DNA of 48,891 nt from an uncultured Eubacterium sp. GTDB lineage: Bacteria > Bacillota > Clostridia > Lachnospirales > Lachnospiraceae. The position numbers and the translations under genes were made by a program. Under the pieces are notes generated by a model that saw nothing but the letters and a program-made list of their open reading frames with translations, did not search any database and was not told where the DNA came from. The DNA lies in assembly GCA_910584875.1 (NCBI GenBank), contig CAJUDA010000006.1, positions 1-48,891 of the forward strand, read 5' to 3'. Shown here piece by piece: positions 39,032 through 48,490 of the stretch. Within the stretch, counting starts at the first letter, position 1. Each line of letters begins with the position of its first letter.

Positions 39032-39852
39032 AGGAACAGAAAGAACGACTTGATGTGCTGCTGGTAAAACGGGGACTGGCAGATTCGAGGGAAAAGGCAA
39101 AAGCAGTTATCATGGCGGGCGAGGTCTTTGTTGACCAGCAGAGGGAAGACAAGGCAGGGCAGACATTTCCTGTGTCAGTGAATATCGAGGTGCGGGGGAA
39201 AAGGATGAAATATGTCAGCCGGGGAGGCTATAAGCTGGAACGGGCGCTGGAAAGCTTCCCGATCTGTCTGGAGGGAAAAACATGTATGGACGTGGGATCC
39301 TCTACCGGAGGATTTACCGACTGTATGCTGCAGAACGGCGCCCGTTTTGTCTATGCCATTGATGTGGGGACGAACCAGCTCGCGTGGAAGCTCCGGCAGG
39401 ATGAGCGGGTGAAATCAATGGAAAAAACGAATATCCGGTATGTAGAACCGTCTGATATCGGGGAAGAGATCGATTTTGTATCCATTGACGTGGCATTTAT
39501 CTCGTTGACGAAGGTTCTGGGCCCGGTGAAAGAGCTGATGAGGGAGGGCGGTCAGATCGTCTGTCTGATCAAACCACAGTTCGAAGCCGGACGTGAAAAA
39601 GTAGGGAAAAAAGGTGTCGTCCGGGATCCGGCTGTCCATGAGGAAGTGATCCGCATGGTGACCGGGTATGCCGGAGGTCTCGGTTTTCGCATCTGGGATA
39701 TTGATCATTCGCCGATCCGGGGACCGGAGGGTAATATTGAATATCTGCTCTATATGGAGAACGGTAAGGGGGAGTCGGATATACCGGATACTGTGGAACA
39801 GTGGCAGTATAAGATCCGCCAGTTGGTAGAACTTGCCCATACGGTGCTGTGA
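39028..39852 (+). CDS. tlyA: TlyA-family rRNA 2'-O-methyltransferase
   Basis: A 274-aa protein with an N-terminal S4 RNA-binding domain (RLDVLLVKRGLADSREKAKA) and a C-terminal FtsJ-like methyltransferase fold. Motifs are YVSRGGYKLERAL, DVGSSTGGFTDCMLQNGARF and VCLIKPQFEAGREKVGKKGV. In other bacteria TlyA methylates C1409 of 16S and C1920 of 23S rRNA, which sets capreomycin sensitivity. Older annotations call it a hemolysin. It starts at GTG39028, overlapping dxs. Confidence 0.94.
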   Translation: MKEQKERLDVLLVKRGLADSREKAKAVIMAGEVFVDQQREDKAGQTFPVSVNIEVRGKRMKYVSRGGYKLERALESFPICLEGKTCMDVGSSTGGFTDCMLQNGARFVYAIDVGTNQLAWKLRQDERVKSMEKTNIRYVEPSDIGEEIDFVSIDVAFISLTKVLGPVKELMREGGQIVCLIKPQFEAGREKVGKKGVVRDPAVHEEVIRMVTGYAGGLGFRIWDIDHSPIRGPEGNIEYLLYMENGKGESDIPDTVEQWQYKIRQLVELAHTVL

Positions 39853-39865
39853 AAGGAAGGGTGTT

Positions 39866-40711
39866 GTGGACAATCAGAGCATGACCAATTTTTTTATTCT
39901 CTCGGATGCCAAAAAGGATCATAATTTTGAAACGGCAGAAGAGATAAAAAGATATTTGGAAAATAACAGAAAATGTGCTAGAATAATAAAAGTGCCCGCA
40001 CCCGCAGGAGGAGAGAGCTGGGCGGATATGGCGATCGTCCTCGGCGGGGACGGTTCGATGATCCAGGCAGCCAAACGGTTTGCCGGAAAAGGAGTCCCCA
40101 TTCTAGGTGTGAATTTCGGTACCCTTGGTTTTCTGACCGAGGTGGAGAAGCCGAAGATCCGGACAGCGCTGGACAGTGTTCTCGCAGGTAAGTTTATGGT
40201 TGAGAAGAGAATGGCGCTCACTGGCAGGGTATTGCGCAAGTCCTACGGAGAAGAGATCGGTCTTGCTGTCAATGAATTTATCATTGGCAAACAGGATTTC
40301 GGTCATATGATCACGACAAGGGTATATGTGGATGATGAACTCCTGGATACTTATGTGGCAGATGCGATACTGGTTTCTACGCCCACGGGTTCTACGGCAT
40401 ACAACCTTTCGGCGGCAGGGCCGGTGCTGGCTCCGGGCATGGAAGCAATGATCATCACACCGATCTGTCCCCACTCGCTCAACAAAAGGAGCCTGGTCGT
40501 GTCGGCAGATGCAAAACTGCGGATCGAGGTGGGAAGGACCAAGGAACAGTATCCGGACGAAGCGGCGATCCGGGGGGATGGGCAGATGCTCTGGACAGTA
40601 TCGACCGGAGATATCATCTGGGTGGAAAAAGCAGATACAACCTTTGACATGGTGAGTCTGGGGGATGTCAGTTTTTTTGATAAGATGAGGAGCAAACTGA
40701 ACAGGGATTAA
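39866..40711 (+). CDS. nadK: NAD kinase
   Basis: NadK (PpnK), 281 aa, phosphorylates NAD to NADP. It has the kinase motif LGGDGSMIQAAKR, the NFGTLGFLTEVEKP stretch and TPTGSTAYNLSAAGPVLAP. GTG39866 with AAGGAAGG in front is chosen; ATG39881 lacks a ribosome binding site, and the TTG at 39833 lies inside tlyA. Confidence 0.94.
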   Translation: MDNQSMTNFFILSDAKKDHNFETAEEIKRYLENNRKCARIIKVPAPAGGESWADMAIVLGGDGSMIQAAKRFAGKGVPILGVNFGTLGFLTEVEKPKIRTALDSVLAGKFMVEKRMALTGRVLRKSYGEEIGLAVNEFIIGKQDFGHMITTRVYVDDELLDTYVADAILVSTPTGSTAYNLSAAGPVLAPGMEAMIITPICPHSLNKRSLVVSADAKLRIEVGRTKEQYPDEAAIRGDGQMLWTVSTGDIIWVEKADTTFDMVSLGDVSFFDKMRSKLNRD

Positions 40712-40734
40712 AAAACAGGGATTGGAGCAGTAAT

Positions 40735-41199
40735 GTGAAACGTTCAAGACAGAATAAGATACTGGAACTGATCGACCAGTATGAGATAGAGACACAGGAA
40801 GATCTGGCAAGATATCTGACGGAGGCTGGCTTTCAGGTGACCCAGGCGACCATCAGCAGGGATATCCGTGAGCTTTCTCTGACGAAAGTATCCGGCAGGA
40901 ATGGCAAACCAAAATATGCAGTCAATGATTATGGAGGAACACCGCCTCCTGCTTTTCTGGACCGCTATGCCAGAGTGCTGCAGGATGGTATCGTAACGGT
41001 TATACAGGCAGATAATCTTGTGGTGATCCGGACAGTGAGCGGCATGGCAATGGCGGTGGCGGCAGCGGTGGATGCGCTGGGGATCGAAGAGATCGCCGGT
41101 TCCATCGCCGGGGATGATACGATCTTGTGTGCAGTGAAGACGGCGGAGCTGGTGCCGGCAGTGATGGATGAAATCAATGAATTTTGGAAAAAAGAGTAA
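40735..41199 (+). CDS. argR: Arginine repressor ArgR
   Basis: ArgR, 154 aa. The N-terminal winged helix reads QATISRDIRELSLTKVSGR. The C-terminal arginine-binding hexamer domain has the stretch GSIAGDDTILCAVK with the conserved GDDT. It represses arginine biosynthesis when arginine is abundant. It starts at GTG40735 behind TTGGAG. In many Clostridia recN follows argR; here the next gene is yebC, so the operon ends or has been rearranged. Confidence 0.95.
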   Translation: MKRSRQNKILELIDQYEIETQEDLARYLTEAGFQVTQATISRDIRELSLTKVSGRNGKPKYAVNDYGGTPPPAFLDRYARVLQDGIVTVIQADNLVVIRTVSGMAMAVAAAVDALGIEEIAGSIAGDDTILCAVKTAELVPAVMDEINEFWKKE

Positions 41200-41238
41200 A
41201 GAAAAACAGAATAATTATACAGAAATGAGGGGAACGTT

Positions 41239-41970
41239 ATGTCAGGACATTCTAAATTTGCAAACATTAAACACAAAAAGGAAAAAAATGATGCCAAAAG
41301 GGGAAAAATCTTTACTGTGATCGGCCGTGAGATCGCTGTGGCGGTCAAGGAGGGCGGACCGGACCCGAATAATAACAGTAAGCTTCGTGATGTGATCGCC
41401 AAGGCAAAAGCCAACAATATGCCGAATGACACGATTGACCGGGGCATTAAAAAAGCAGCCGGCAATGTGGATGCGGTCAACTATGTAAGCTGTACGTATG
41501 AAGGGTATGGTCCCAGTGGGACCGCCATCATTGTAGAGGCGCTTACTGATAATAAGAACCGCACTGCCTCCAATGTGCGGAATGCCTTTACGAAAGGGAA
41601 TGGTAATGTTGGTACGACAGGCTGCGTTTCTTATATGTTTGACCAGAAAGGGCAGATTCTTGTCGATAAAGAGGAATATGAAGCAGATGCCGATGAGTTT
41701 ATGATGCTGGCGCTGGATGCAGGGGCTGAGGACTTCATTGAAGAGGAGGACAGCTATGAAATCCTGACCGGTCCGGAAGATTTCAGTGCAGTCAGAGAGG
41801 CTCTGGAAAAAGAGGGTGTTCCGATGGTACAGGCTGAGGTGACGATGATCCCGCAGAATTATGTGGCATTATCCGGTGAAGAAGACAAGAAAATGTTTGC
41901 CCGTATCATGGATCTTCTGGATGAGGATGATGATGTGCAGAATGTCTACCACAATGTGGAAGAAGAATAA
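41239..41970 (+). CDS. YebC/PmpR-family regulator/translation factor
   Basis: A 243-aa YebC/TACO1-family protein. It has the start MSGHSKFANIKHKKEKNDAK (usual SKWANI changed to SKFANI), then the DNRNRTASNVR-type motif NKNRTASNVRNAFTKGNGN. Members were described as DNA-binding regulators; YebC is now also linked to translation of polyproline stretches, which fits with efp in function though not in position. GAGGGGAACG lies before the ATG. Confidence 0.94.
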   Translation: MSGHSKFANIKHKKEKNDAKRGKIFTVIGREIAVAVKEGGPDPNNNSKLRDVIAKAKANNMPNDTIDRGIKKAAGNVDAVNYVSCTYEGYGPSGTAIIVEALTDNKNRTASNVRNAFTKGNGNVGTTGCVSYMFDQKGQILVDKEEYEADADEFMMLALDAGAEDFIEEEDSYEILTGPEDFSAVREALEKEGVPMVQAEVTMIPQNYVALSGEEDKKMFARIMDLLDEDDDVQNVYHNVEEE

Positions 41971-42065
41971 AACGAAGCTGTATCCTGTATGAATTCCTTG
42001 TCTGTGGACATACTAATCCATGGTGTCATAACGATAGTATGTTGTTTGTGAGGAGGCAGGAATGG

Positions 42066-42848
42066 GTGAAGTGGTGGATTCGTACAGGAGTTTTTTTATT
42101 CTGCATCATAATAGGATTTTACAGAATGCCAGTGTATAAGGTGAGTTCAGGGGATAAGGTATCAGAAAGTGTGCGTTATGTAGCGCTTGGAGACAGTATT
42201 GCCTATGGCTATGGACTCTCTGACCGGGAATCGGATTCCTATGTAGGTCAGGTTGGTAAATATCTGGAAAAAAAGTATGATTATGTTTTTGAGGAGAATT
42301 TTGGTACAAATGGGCTGCGGAGCGATCAGCTGCTGGATATTCTTACCAATCCGGAAAATGAACAATACAACAAATACCGTGCAACATTACAGCACGCCGA
42401 TATTGTGACACTCTCGATCGGATCCAATGATCTTCTGCATCTTGTGAGGCTGGATCTGGATCTGCAGGAATATATCGAGAAGGGTGACAAAATGTTTCGT
42501 GAGGCATGTGAGAAATTTGCCGTTAATTTTCCAAAGATCATCGGGGTCATCCGCAGCATTGCCCCGAATGCAGAAATCTATGTCAATAATGTATATAATC
42601 CATGTGGCGATCTGTCCGGCTTTGAGAAGATCTATCAGCTGGCAGAACGCTATATTGATCTGTTGAATGAAAGCTTCCGCTGTAATACAGGTTTTGTGCT
42701 GATCGATATTAAAGACCGGTTTGACAAGGTGGAGGATAGTCTTCTCAATATGACGATATCAGGCAGGGATATCGACCCCCATCCAAATAAAAAAGGACAT
42801 ACTGAAATTGGGAAACTGGTGATCCAGGCAATGAAAAGGAGCAGTTAA
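42066..42848 (+). CDS. SGNH/GDSL-family hydrolase, membrane-anchored
   Basis: A 260-aa exported esterase/lipase-like enzyme. An N-terminal hydrophobic anchor (IRTGVFLFCIIIGFYRM) leads into block I YVALGDSIAYGYGLSD (Ser), block II FGTNGLRSD (Gly), block III LSIGSNDLLHLV (Asn) and block V DIDPHPNKKGH (Asp/His). All catalytic residues are present. GTG42066, 9 nt after AGGAGG (42051-42056), is preferred over the in-frame ATG at 42039, which is upstream of that site. It is followed 2 bp later by the HAD gene. The substrate is unknown. Confidence 0.88.
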   Translation: MKWWIRTGVFLFCIIIGFYRMPVYKVSSGDKVSESVRYVALGDSIAYGYGLSDRESDSYVGQVGKYLEKKYDYVFEENFGTNGLRSDQLLDILTNPENEQYNKYRATLQHADIVTLSIGSNDLLHLVRLDLDLQEYIEKGDKMFREACEKFAVNFPKIIGVIRSIAPNAEIYVNNVYNPCGDLSGFEKIYQLAERYIDLLNESFRCNTGFVLIDIKDRFDKVEDSLLNMTISGRDIDPHPNKKGHTEIGKLVIQAMKRSS

Positions 42849-42850
42849 CG

Positions 42851-43507
42851 ATGAAAATCAAAGGAGCGATATTTGATCTGGACGGTACACTTCTTGATTC
42901 AACATGGGTCTGGAAACAGGTCGATGTAGAATTTCTGGGAAGATATGGACATGATGTGCCGGAGGATTATTCTGATGCCATCAAGGCGATGGGATTTGAA
43001 CAGGTGGCAAATTATACGATCGGTCGATTCGGGCTGCCGCTAACCTCCGCGGAAGTGATGGCAGAATGGAATGCCATGGCGATTCAGGCGTATTCAGAGA
43101 AGGTTAAGATCCGGCAGGGGACCCGTGAACTGCTTCTATGGCTGAAGGATCAGGGGATTCCCGCCGGAGTTGCCACGTCAAATACCTCGATGCTTTTTGA
43201 ACCCTGTCTGCGGCATAACGGAATTTATGAACTATTTCATTCTTTTACTGAGGGGAGCGAGGTTGACCGGGGAAAAGAGTTTCCGGATATTTACATAAAA
43301 GCAGCGGAAAAAATCGGATGTGAACCGTCTTCCTGTGTCGTATTTGAAGACATTATCCCGGCGCTGAAAGGTGCGTCTGACGGCGGATTTATCACAACCG
43401 GAGTGAAAGAAAAGGCATGGGGATATGAGGATGAGGAATTTGGTAAATATTGTGATCATACAATTACTGAAATAACCGATGCGATTACCTTGCTAAAAAG
43501 CTTGTAA
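42851..43507 (+). CDS. HAD-superfamily hydrolase (phosphoglucomutase-like)
   Basis: A 218-aa HAD phosphatase. Motif I is FDLDGTLLDSTW, motif II GVATSNTSM, motif III KEFPDIYIKAAEKIG and motif IV VVFEDIIPALKGA. The helical cap type is that of beta-phosphoglucomutase/phosphoglycolate phosphatase relatives; the substrate cannot be given. It is coupled to the GDSL hydrolase gene. Confidence 0.9.
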   Translation: MKIKGAIFDLDGTLLDSTWVWKQVDVEFLGRYGHDVPEDYSDAIKAMGFEQVANYTIGRFGLPLTSAEVMAEWNAMAIQAYSEKVKIRQGTRELLLWLKDQGIPAGVATSNTSMLFEPCLRHNGIYELFHSFTEGSEVDRGKEFPDIYIKAAEKIGCEPSSCVVFEDIIPALKGASDGGFITTGVKEKAWGYEDEEFGKYCDHTITEITDAITLLKSL

Positions 43508-43518
43508 TACGATATAAT
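43490..43518 (+). promoter_or_regulatory. SigA promoter of the acyl-CoA synthetase gene
   Basis: TTGCTA (43490-43495), 17-bp spacer, TATAAT (43513-43518). AATACGATATA occurs twice across and after it (from about 43507 and 43524), a possible regulator site. Confidence 0.65.
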
Positions 43519-43551
43519 GACAATACGATATACAGGATGGAGGATAAACCA

Positions 43552-45186
43552 ATGCCGATAACGGACTTACTGGAAAGAAATGCCAGACAATACCCCAATG
43601 ATGTCAGCCTGGTGGAGATCAATCCAGAAATACAGGAAAGGAAACGGGTGACATGGAGGGATTATGAACTGATTGAAACCAGTCCTATGTGCCATTACCG
43701 GAGAGAAATTACATGGCATGTATTTGACGAAAAAGCAAACCGGTTTGCCCAGCTTCTGCTGAGCCGGGGGATACATAAAGGAGATAAAGTGGCGATCCTT
43801 CTGATGAACTGCCTGGAGTGGCTGCCGATCTATTTTGGTATTCTGAAGACGGGCGCCCTGGCGGTACCATTAAATTTTCGCTATGCACCGGATGAGATTC
43901 AGTATTGTCTGGATCTGGCTGAAGCAGATGTACTTGTATTTGGACCTGAATTTATCGGGCGGGTGGAAGAGATCGCAGATGCTGTCAGTCAGAACAGGCT
44001 TTTGTTTTATGTAGGTGGAGACTGTCCTTCTTTTGCCGAGGATTATGACAAGCTGACGGCAAATTGTGCCAGCCTGTCTCCCGGGATACCCCTTACCGAT
44101 GAGGATGATGCGGCGATCTATTTTTCTTCGGGGACGACCGGGTTTCCGAAAGCGATCCTGCATGACCATAGGAGTCTGATGCATTCCTGCCGGGTTGAGC
44201 AGATGCATCACGGACAGACAAAGGAAGATGTCTTTTTGTGTATTCCCCCGCTGTACCACACGGGAGCGAAGATGCACTGGTTCGGGAGTCTGATCAGCGG
44301 CGGAAAGGCGGTTCTCCTTAAAGGAGTCAGTCCACAGACGATACTGGAGACGGTCTCGGAAGAAAAATGTACCATCGTCTGGCTTCTGGTGCCGTGGGCG
44401 CAGGACATCCTGCTGGAGCTGGACAGCGGCAGGCTGAAAAGGGAGGACTATAAGCTGGACCAGTGGCGGCTGATGCATATCGGGGCACAGCCAGTACCAC
44501 AGAGCCTGATCCGCCGGTGGAAGGGATATTTTCCCGCCCATCAGTATGATACGAATTACGGACTCAGTGAGTCCATCGGTCCGGGATGCGTACATCTTGG
44601 TGTCGAGAATATTCACAAAGTGGGTGCGATCGGCATACCGGGATATGGCTGGCAGACAAAGATCATCAATGAAGAGGGCAATGAAGTGCCGCAGGGTGAA
44701 GTCGGAGAGCTTGCCGTAAAGGGTCCCGGTGTGATGAAATGCTACTACAATGATCCGGACGCTACAGACGAGGTTCTTCATGATGACTGGCTTTATACGG
44801 GTGACATGGCGGAGATGGATGAGGATGGCTTTATCTATCTGGTAGACCGAAAAAAGGATGTCATCATCAGCGGTGGTGAGAATATCTATCCGGTCCAGAT
44901 CGAGAATTTCCTGAGCCGACATGAAGCGATCAAGGATGTGGCAGTGATCGGACTGCAGGATGACCGGCTGGGAGAGATCGCAGCGGCGATCATAGAATTA
45001 AAACCGGATATGATCTGCACAGAAGAAGAGATCAATGATTTTTGCAGAAAGCTTCCGAGGTACAAGCGTCCAAGGAAAGTGTTTTTTGCCGATGTACCGA
45101 GAAATCCAACAGGAAAGATAGAGAAACCGAAACTACGGAAGATGTATCAGAGTGAAAATCTCGTCGATGCACAAAACCGGGGCTAA
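43552..45186 (+). CDS. Acyl-CoA synthetase (AMP-binding)
   Basis: A 544-aa class-I adenylate-forming enzyme, probably a fatty-acid or related carboxylate-CoA ligase. Motifs are IYFSSGTTGFPKAILHDHRS (A3), YGLSESIGPGC (A5), LYTGDMAEMDEDGFIYLVDR (A7), KDVIISGGENIYPVQIE (A8) and NPTGKIEKPKLRK (A10 Lys). All core residues are present, unlike in the frameshifted relative at 4894. ATG43552, 8 nt after GGAGG, is preferred over ATG43537. The substrate is not known. Confidence 0.9.
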   Translation: MPITDLLERNARQYPNDVSLVEINPEIQERKRVTWRDYELIETSPMCHYRREITWHVFDEKANRFAQLLLSRGIHKGDKVAILLMNCLEWLPIYFGILKTGALAVPLNFRYAPDEIQYCLDLAEADVLVFGPEFIGRVEEIADAVSQNRLLFYVGGDCPSFAEDYDKLTANCASLSPGIPLTDEDDAAIYFSSGTTGFPKAILHDHRSLMHSCRVEQMHHGQTKEDVFLCIPPLYHTGAKMHWFGSLISGGKAVLLKGVSPQTILETVSEEKCTIVWLLVPWAQDILLELDSGRLKREDYKLDQWRLMHIGAQPVPQSLIRRWKGYFPAHQYDTNYGLSESIGPGCVHLGVENIHKVGAIGIPGYGWQTKIINEEGNEVPQGEVGELAVKGPGVMKCYYNDPDATDEVLHDDWLYTGDMAEMDEDGFIYLVDRKKDVIISGGENIYPVQIENFLSRHEAIKDVAVIGLQDDRLGEIAAAIIELKPDMICTEEEINDFCRKLPRYKRPRKVFFADVPRNPTGKIEKPKLRKMYQSENLVDAQNRG

Positions 45187-45209
45187 AAAACATCAGAGGG
45201 GGCAGCGAT

Positions 45210-46781
45210 ATGAAGATAAGGACAAAATTGATTTTGATGGAAATGGTTTCATTACTGATCCTTGCTGTATTACTAATTGCAGGCAGCATACGGATCACGG
45301 TCGGGGAACTGGACAAACGGGTCAGGGAGACACTGGCGGTTGCTGTCACCGGATATAATGGCTATGTCGGTTATCTGGAAGATGAGGGGATCACCGTTGT
45401 TGCTTATGATGGCGATACAGTGGTTAGCAGTTCAATTGAGGATTTGTTTGGAGAGAAAGCAGACGATGTGGTCGTGCAGAAGGTGATTGAAAAGGGGGAG
45501 ACCTATTTTGATGATGCGATCAACATCAAAGGTGAGACCTATTATGGATATTATAAAATGACGGATCGTGGTATGTTACTTGCTGCTAAGCCAAAGGCGG
45601 GAATCGACCAGTTTATCCGCAAGGTGATGATCACGCTTGTGGTCATCGGAGTCATTGCCTATGTATTATGTCTGATTGTAGCAGTGTTTCTCACCAATTC
45701 CATAGCTTCTAAGATCAGGAAAGCATCAAAACGGGTCAATGTTCTGGCACAGGGTGATCTGAGTGCTCCCGTTGTGGAAAGTAAGAAAAAGAGCAAAAAT
45801 GAGATCGAGATCATCAATCATGCTGTTTCGGATCTGCACCTGCAGCTCAAGGAGATTGTATCGGTCATTGTCAGAAAGACAGATCTGCTTAATGGCAGTA
45901 ATGTAAAATTTACCAAAAGGTTTGCCCATATAGCAGACAGCGTCAGCAGCGTGGACACGGCAATCGAGGAGATCGCCCAGGGCAGTATATCCCAGGCAGA
46001 GGAAACGACGACGGCGAATACACAGGTGACAGACATGTCAGAAGTGATCGAGCGGAATGTAGGGAATACAAAGAAGCTGGAAGAGGCGGTCGCCTCTATG
46101 ACGAGACTATCCCGGCAGGTGGATGAGATACTGGAAGAATTGTCCGGTATGAATGACAGGACGTTTTCTAATATCGAACAGGTGGCGGATCAGACGAATG
46201 CCACAAATGTTTCAGCAGAAAAGATCGTAGATGCCGTGCAGATGATCCAGAATATCGCAGAACAGACCAATCTGTTGTCTCTGAATGCTTCGATCGAGGC
46301 GGCAAGGGCCGGTGAGGCAGGGAAAGGCTTTGCTGTTGTGGCAGAAGAGATCCGCCAGCTGGCAGAGGAATCGGCTGACAGCGCCAGTGAGATCGAAGAG
46401 ATCGTAAAAGAGCTTCTGAATAATTCCAGTATCAGTGTAAATACAATGAGGGAAGTAAACGAAGCGGTAAATTCGCAGAAAGAAAAACTGAAGAATACAA
46501 GGGATGCGTTTAGCGGTCTGCAGGATGGTATGGATGCTGTGGCAGATGTATCGGAAAATATTTCCGGGCAGATGAATCTTCTGGAGAAGCAAAAAGAGAT
46601 CATCCACGGAGTAGTCGAGCAGCTGGCTGCCATTTCGGAAGAAAATGCGGCGGCAACACAGGAGACGAGTGCGAGCATGCAGAGCCTTTCCATAGCGATT
46701 GAAGAATGCCGGAAGGAAACCGAGCATCTTTCTGATCTGAGTGAGGATCTGAGCCGGCAGACAAGTAAATTTATCTTGTAA
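45210..46781 (+). CDS. Methyl-accepting chemotaxis protein
   Basis: A 523-aa transmembrane chemoreceptor. The first membrane segment is at residues ~8-28. A ~100-residue extracytoplasmic sensor with a single-Cache-like pattern follows (VAYDGDTVVSSSIEDLFGE, ETYYGYYKMTDRGMLLAAKP). The second membrane segment is ~138-160, then a HAMP domain. The signalling tip IAEQTNLLSLNASIEAARAG is complete, within a full-length coiled coil. AGAGGGGGCAG precedes the ATG. The ligand is unknown. No other chemotaxis or flagellar gene is in the window. Confidence 0.93.
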   Translation: MKIRTKLILMEMVSLLILAVLLIAGSIRITVGELDKRVRETLAVAVTGYNGYVGYLEDEGITVVAYDGDTVVSSSIEDLFGEKADDVVVQKVIEKGETYFDDAINIKGETYYGYYKMTDRGMLLAAKPKAGIDQFIRKVMITLVVIGVIAYVLCLIVAVFLTNSIASKIRKASKRVNVLAQGDLSAPVVESKKKSKNEIEIINHAVSDLHLQLKEIVSVIVRKTDLLNGSNVKFTKRFAHIADSVSSVDTAIEEIAQGSISQAEETTTANTQVTDMSEVIERNVGNTKKLEEAVASMTRLSRQVDEILEELSGMNDRTFSNIEQVADQTNATNVSAEKIVDAVQMIQNIAEQTNLLSLNASIEAARAGEAGKGFAVVAEEIRQLAEESADSASEIEEIVKELLNNSSISVNTMREVNEAVNSQKEKLKNTRDAFSGLQDGMDAVADVSENISGQMNLLEKQKEIIHGVVEQLAAISEENAAATQETSASMQSLSIAIEECRKETEHLSDLSEDLSRQTSKFIL

Positions 46782-46785
46782 CATA

Positions 46786-46814
46786 TTGAATTTACGGATA
46801 AACTGATTTATAAT
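46786..46814 (+). promoter_or_regulatory. SigA promoter of gpmI
   Basis: TTGAAT (46786-46791), 17-bp spacer, TATAAT (46809-46814), about 40 bp before the gpmI start. Confidence 0.8.
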
Positions 46815-46856
46815 ACTTCCATGGAAATTAAGCATGGATGAAAGGAGCTTTAAGAC

Positions 46857-48401
46857 ATGAGTAAGAAACCGACAGTATTGATGATTTTGGATGGTTATGG
46901 ATTAAATGAGAAGACGGAGGGGAACGCCGTTGCACAGGCAAAGACTCCGGTTATGGATGGACTGATGAAAGACTGTCCGTTTGTGAAAGGGAACGCCAGT
47001 GGTCTGGCGGTAGGACTTCCTGACGGACAGATGGGAAATTCTGAGGTCGGTCATCTGAATATGGGCGCCGGCAGAATTGTATATCAGGAACTGACGAGGA
47101 TCACCAAAGAGATTGAGGACGGTGTGTTCTTTCAAAATGAGGCGTTGACAGCTGCCATGGAAAACTGTAAAAAGAATGATTCCGACCTGCATTTATTTGG
47201 TCTTCTTTCCGACGGCGGCGTACACAGCCACAACACCCATATGTATGCCCTGCTTGATATGGCGAAAAGAAATGGTATTAAAAATGTTTATCTACACGCT
47301 TTTCTGGATGGACGTGATACACCTCCGGCATCCGGTAAGGATTTTGTGAAAGAAGCGATGGATAAGATGGAAGAGATCGGAGTCGGACAGGTGGCGACGG
47401 TGATGGGACGTTATTATGTCATGGACCGTGATAACCGCTGGGACCGTGTGGAAAAAGCTTATAATGCGCTGGTTCTCGGCGAGGGAGAGACGGCAGCATG
47501 TGGTCTTTGTGCCGTCCAGAATTCGTATGATAAGGATGAGACCGACGAGTTTGTAAAACCGACCGTCATTGTAAAGGATGGTAAGCCGGTGGCAACCGTA
47601 AAGGAAAACGATTCCATCATATTTTATAACTTCCGTCCGGACCGCGCCCGTGAGATCACCCGTGCTTTCTGCGATGACAAGTTTGACGGATTTGAGAGAA
47701 AAAAAGGATTTTTCCCCACAACCTTTATTGCCTTTACCGAATACGATGTGACGATCCCGAACAAGATTGTTGCCTTCCATAAAGTCGAGATCACCAATAC
47801 GTTTGGCGAATTTCTGGCAAAGAACGGATTGAAACAGCTCCGTACTGCAGAGACAGAGAAGTATGCGCATGTGACATTTTTCTTCAATGGCGGAATCGAG
47901 GAGCCAAACGAGGGAGAGGAGAGACTTCTTGTTAATTCCCCGAAAGTGGCGACATATGACCTGCAGCCGGAAATGAGTGCCTACAAAGTCTGTGACGGAC
48001 TCGTTGACGCCATCCGTTCCGGCAAATATGATGTGATCATCATCAACTTTGCCAATCCGGATATGGTGGGACATACCGGTATCGAAGAAGCGGCGATCAA
48101 AGCAGTGGAGGCAGTGGATGAGTGTGTCGGCAGGGCAGTCGAAGCGATCCGGGAAGTGGATGGTCAGATGTTTATCTGTGCCGACCATGGTAATGCCGAA
48201 CAGCTCGTGGACTATGAGTCTGGCGCACCGTTTACCGCACATACGATCAACCCGGTGCCGTTTATCCTTGTCAACTATGATGAGAAGTATACCCTCCGCG
48301 AAGGAGGATGTCTTGCGGATATCGCCCCGACCCTGATCGAGATGATGGGGCTGCAGCAGCCGGAAGAGATGACAGGAAAATCCCTGTTGGTGGAGAAATA
48401 G
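46857..48401 (+). CDS. gpmI: Phosphoglycerate mutase, cofactor-independent
   Basis: GpmI, 514 aa, interconverts 3- and 2-phosphoglycerate in glycolysis with two Mn ions. The alkaline-phosphatase-type core has MILDGYGLNEKTEGNAV, the phosphoserine motif MGNSEVGHLNMGAGR and VHSHNTHMYALL. Later come NFRPDRAREITRAF, NFANPDMVGHTG and ICADHGNAEQ with the metal ligands. The length is normal for the family. GAAAGGAG precedes the ATG. It stands alone rather than in a gap-pgk-tpi operon. Confidence 0.97.
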   Translation: MSKKPTVLMILDGYGLNEKTEGNAVAQAKTPVMDGLMKDCPFVKGNASGLAVGLPDGQMGNSEVGHLNMGAGRIVYQELTRITKEIEDGVFFQNEALTAAMENCKKNDSDLHLFGLLSDGGVHSHNTHMYALLDMAKRNGIKNVYLHAFLDGRDTPPASGKDFVKEAMDKMEEIGVGQVATVMGRYYVMDRDNRWDRVEKAYNALVLGEGETAACGLCAVQNSYDKDETDEFVKPTVIVKDGKPVATVKENDSIIFYNFRPDRAREITRAFCDDKFDGFERKKGFFPTTFIAFTEYDVTIPNKIVAFHKVEITNTFGEFLAKNGLKQLRTAETEKYAHVTFFFNGGIEEPNEGEERLLVNSPKVATYDLQPEMSAYKVCDGLVDAIRSGKYDVIIINFANPDMVGHTGIEEAAIKAVEAVDECVGRAVEAIREVDGQMFICADHGNAEQLVDYESGAPFTAHTINPVPFILVNYDEKYTLREGGCLADIAPTLIEMMGLQQPEEMTGKSLLVEK

Positions 48402-48414
48402 AAATCGTGGAATA

Positions 48415-48446
48415 AAAAGTCAGGCTGCGTCATGCGCCTGGCTTTT
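48415..48446 (+). terminator. Terminator of gpmI
   Basis: AAAAGTCAGGC (48415-48425) pairs with GCCTGGCTTTT (48436-48446), with one G-U pair. The T-tract is part of the stem and short. Confidence 0.7.
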
Positions 48447-48490
48447 ACTGTATAGCGGGAAAGATAAATTTGATCAGGGAGGATTTGGAA

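Noticed and set aside
43870..44922. 350-codon ORF on the minus strand
   Set aside because: It is opposite the well-supported acyl-CoA synthetase and has no recognisable motif.
47292..48242. 316-codon ORF on the minus strand
   Set aside because: Shadow of gpmI; no motif and no ribosome binding site.
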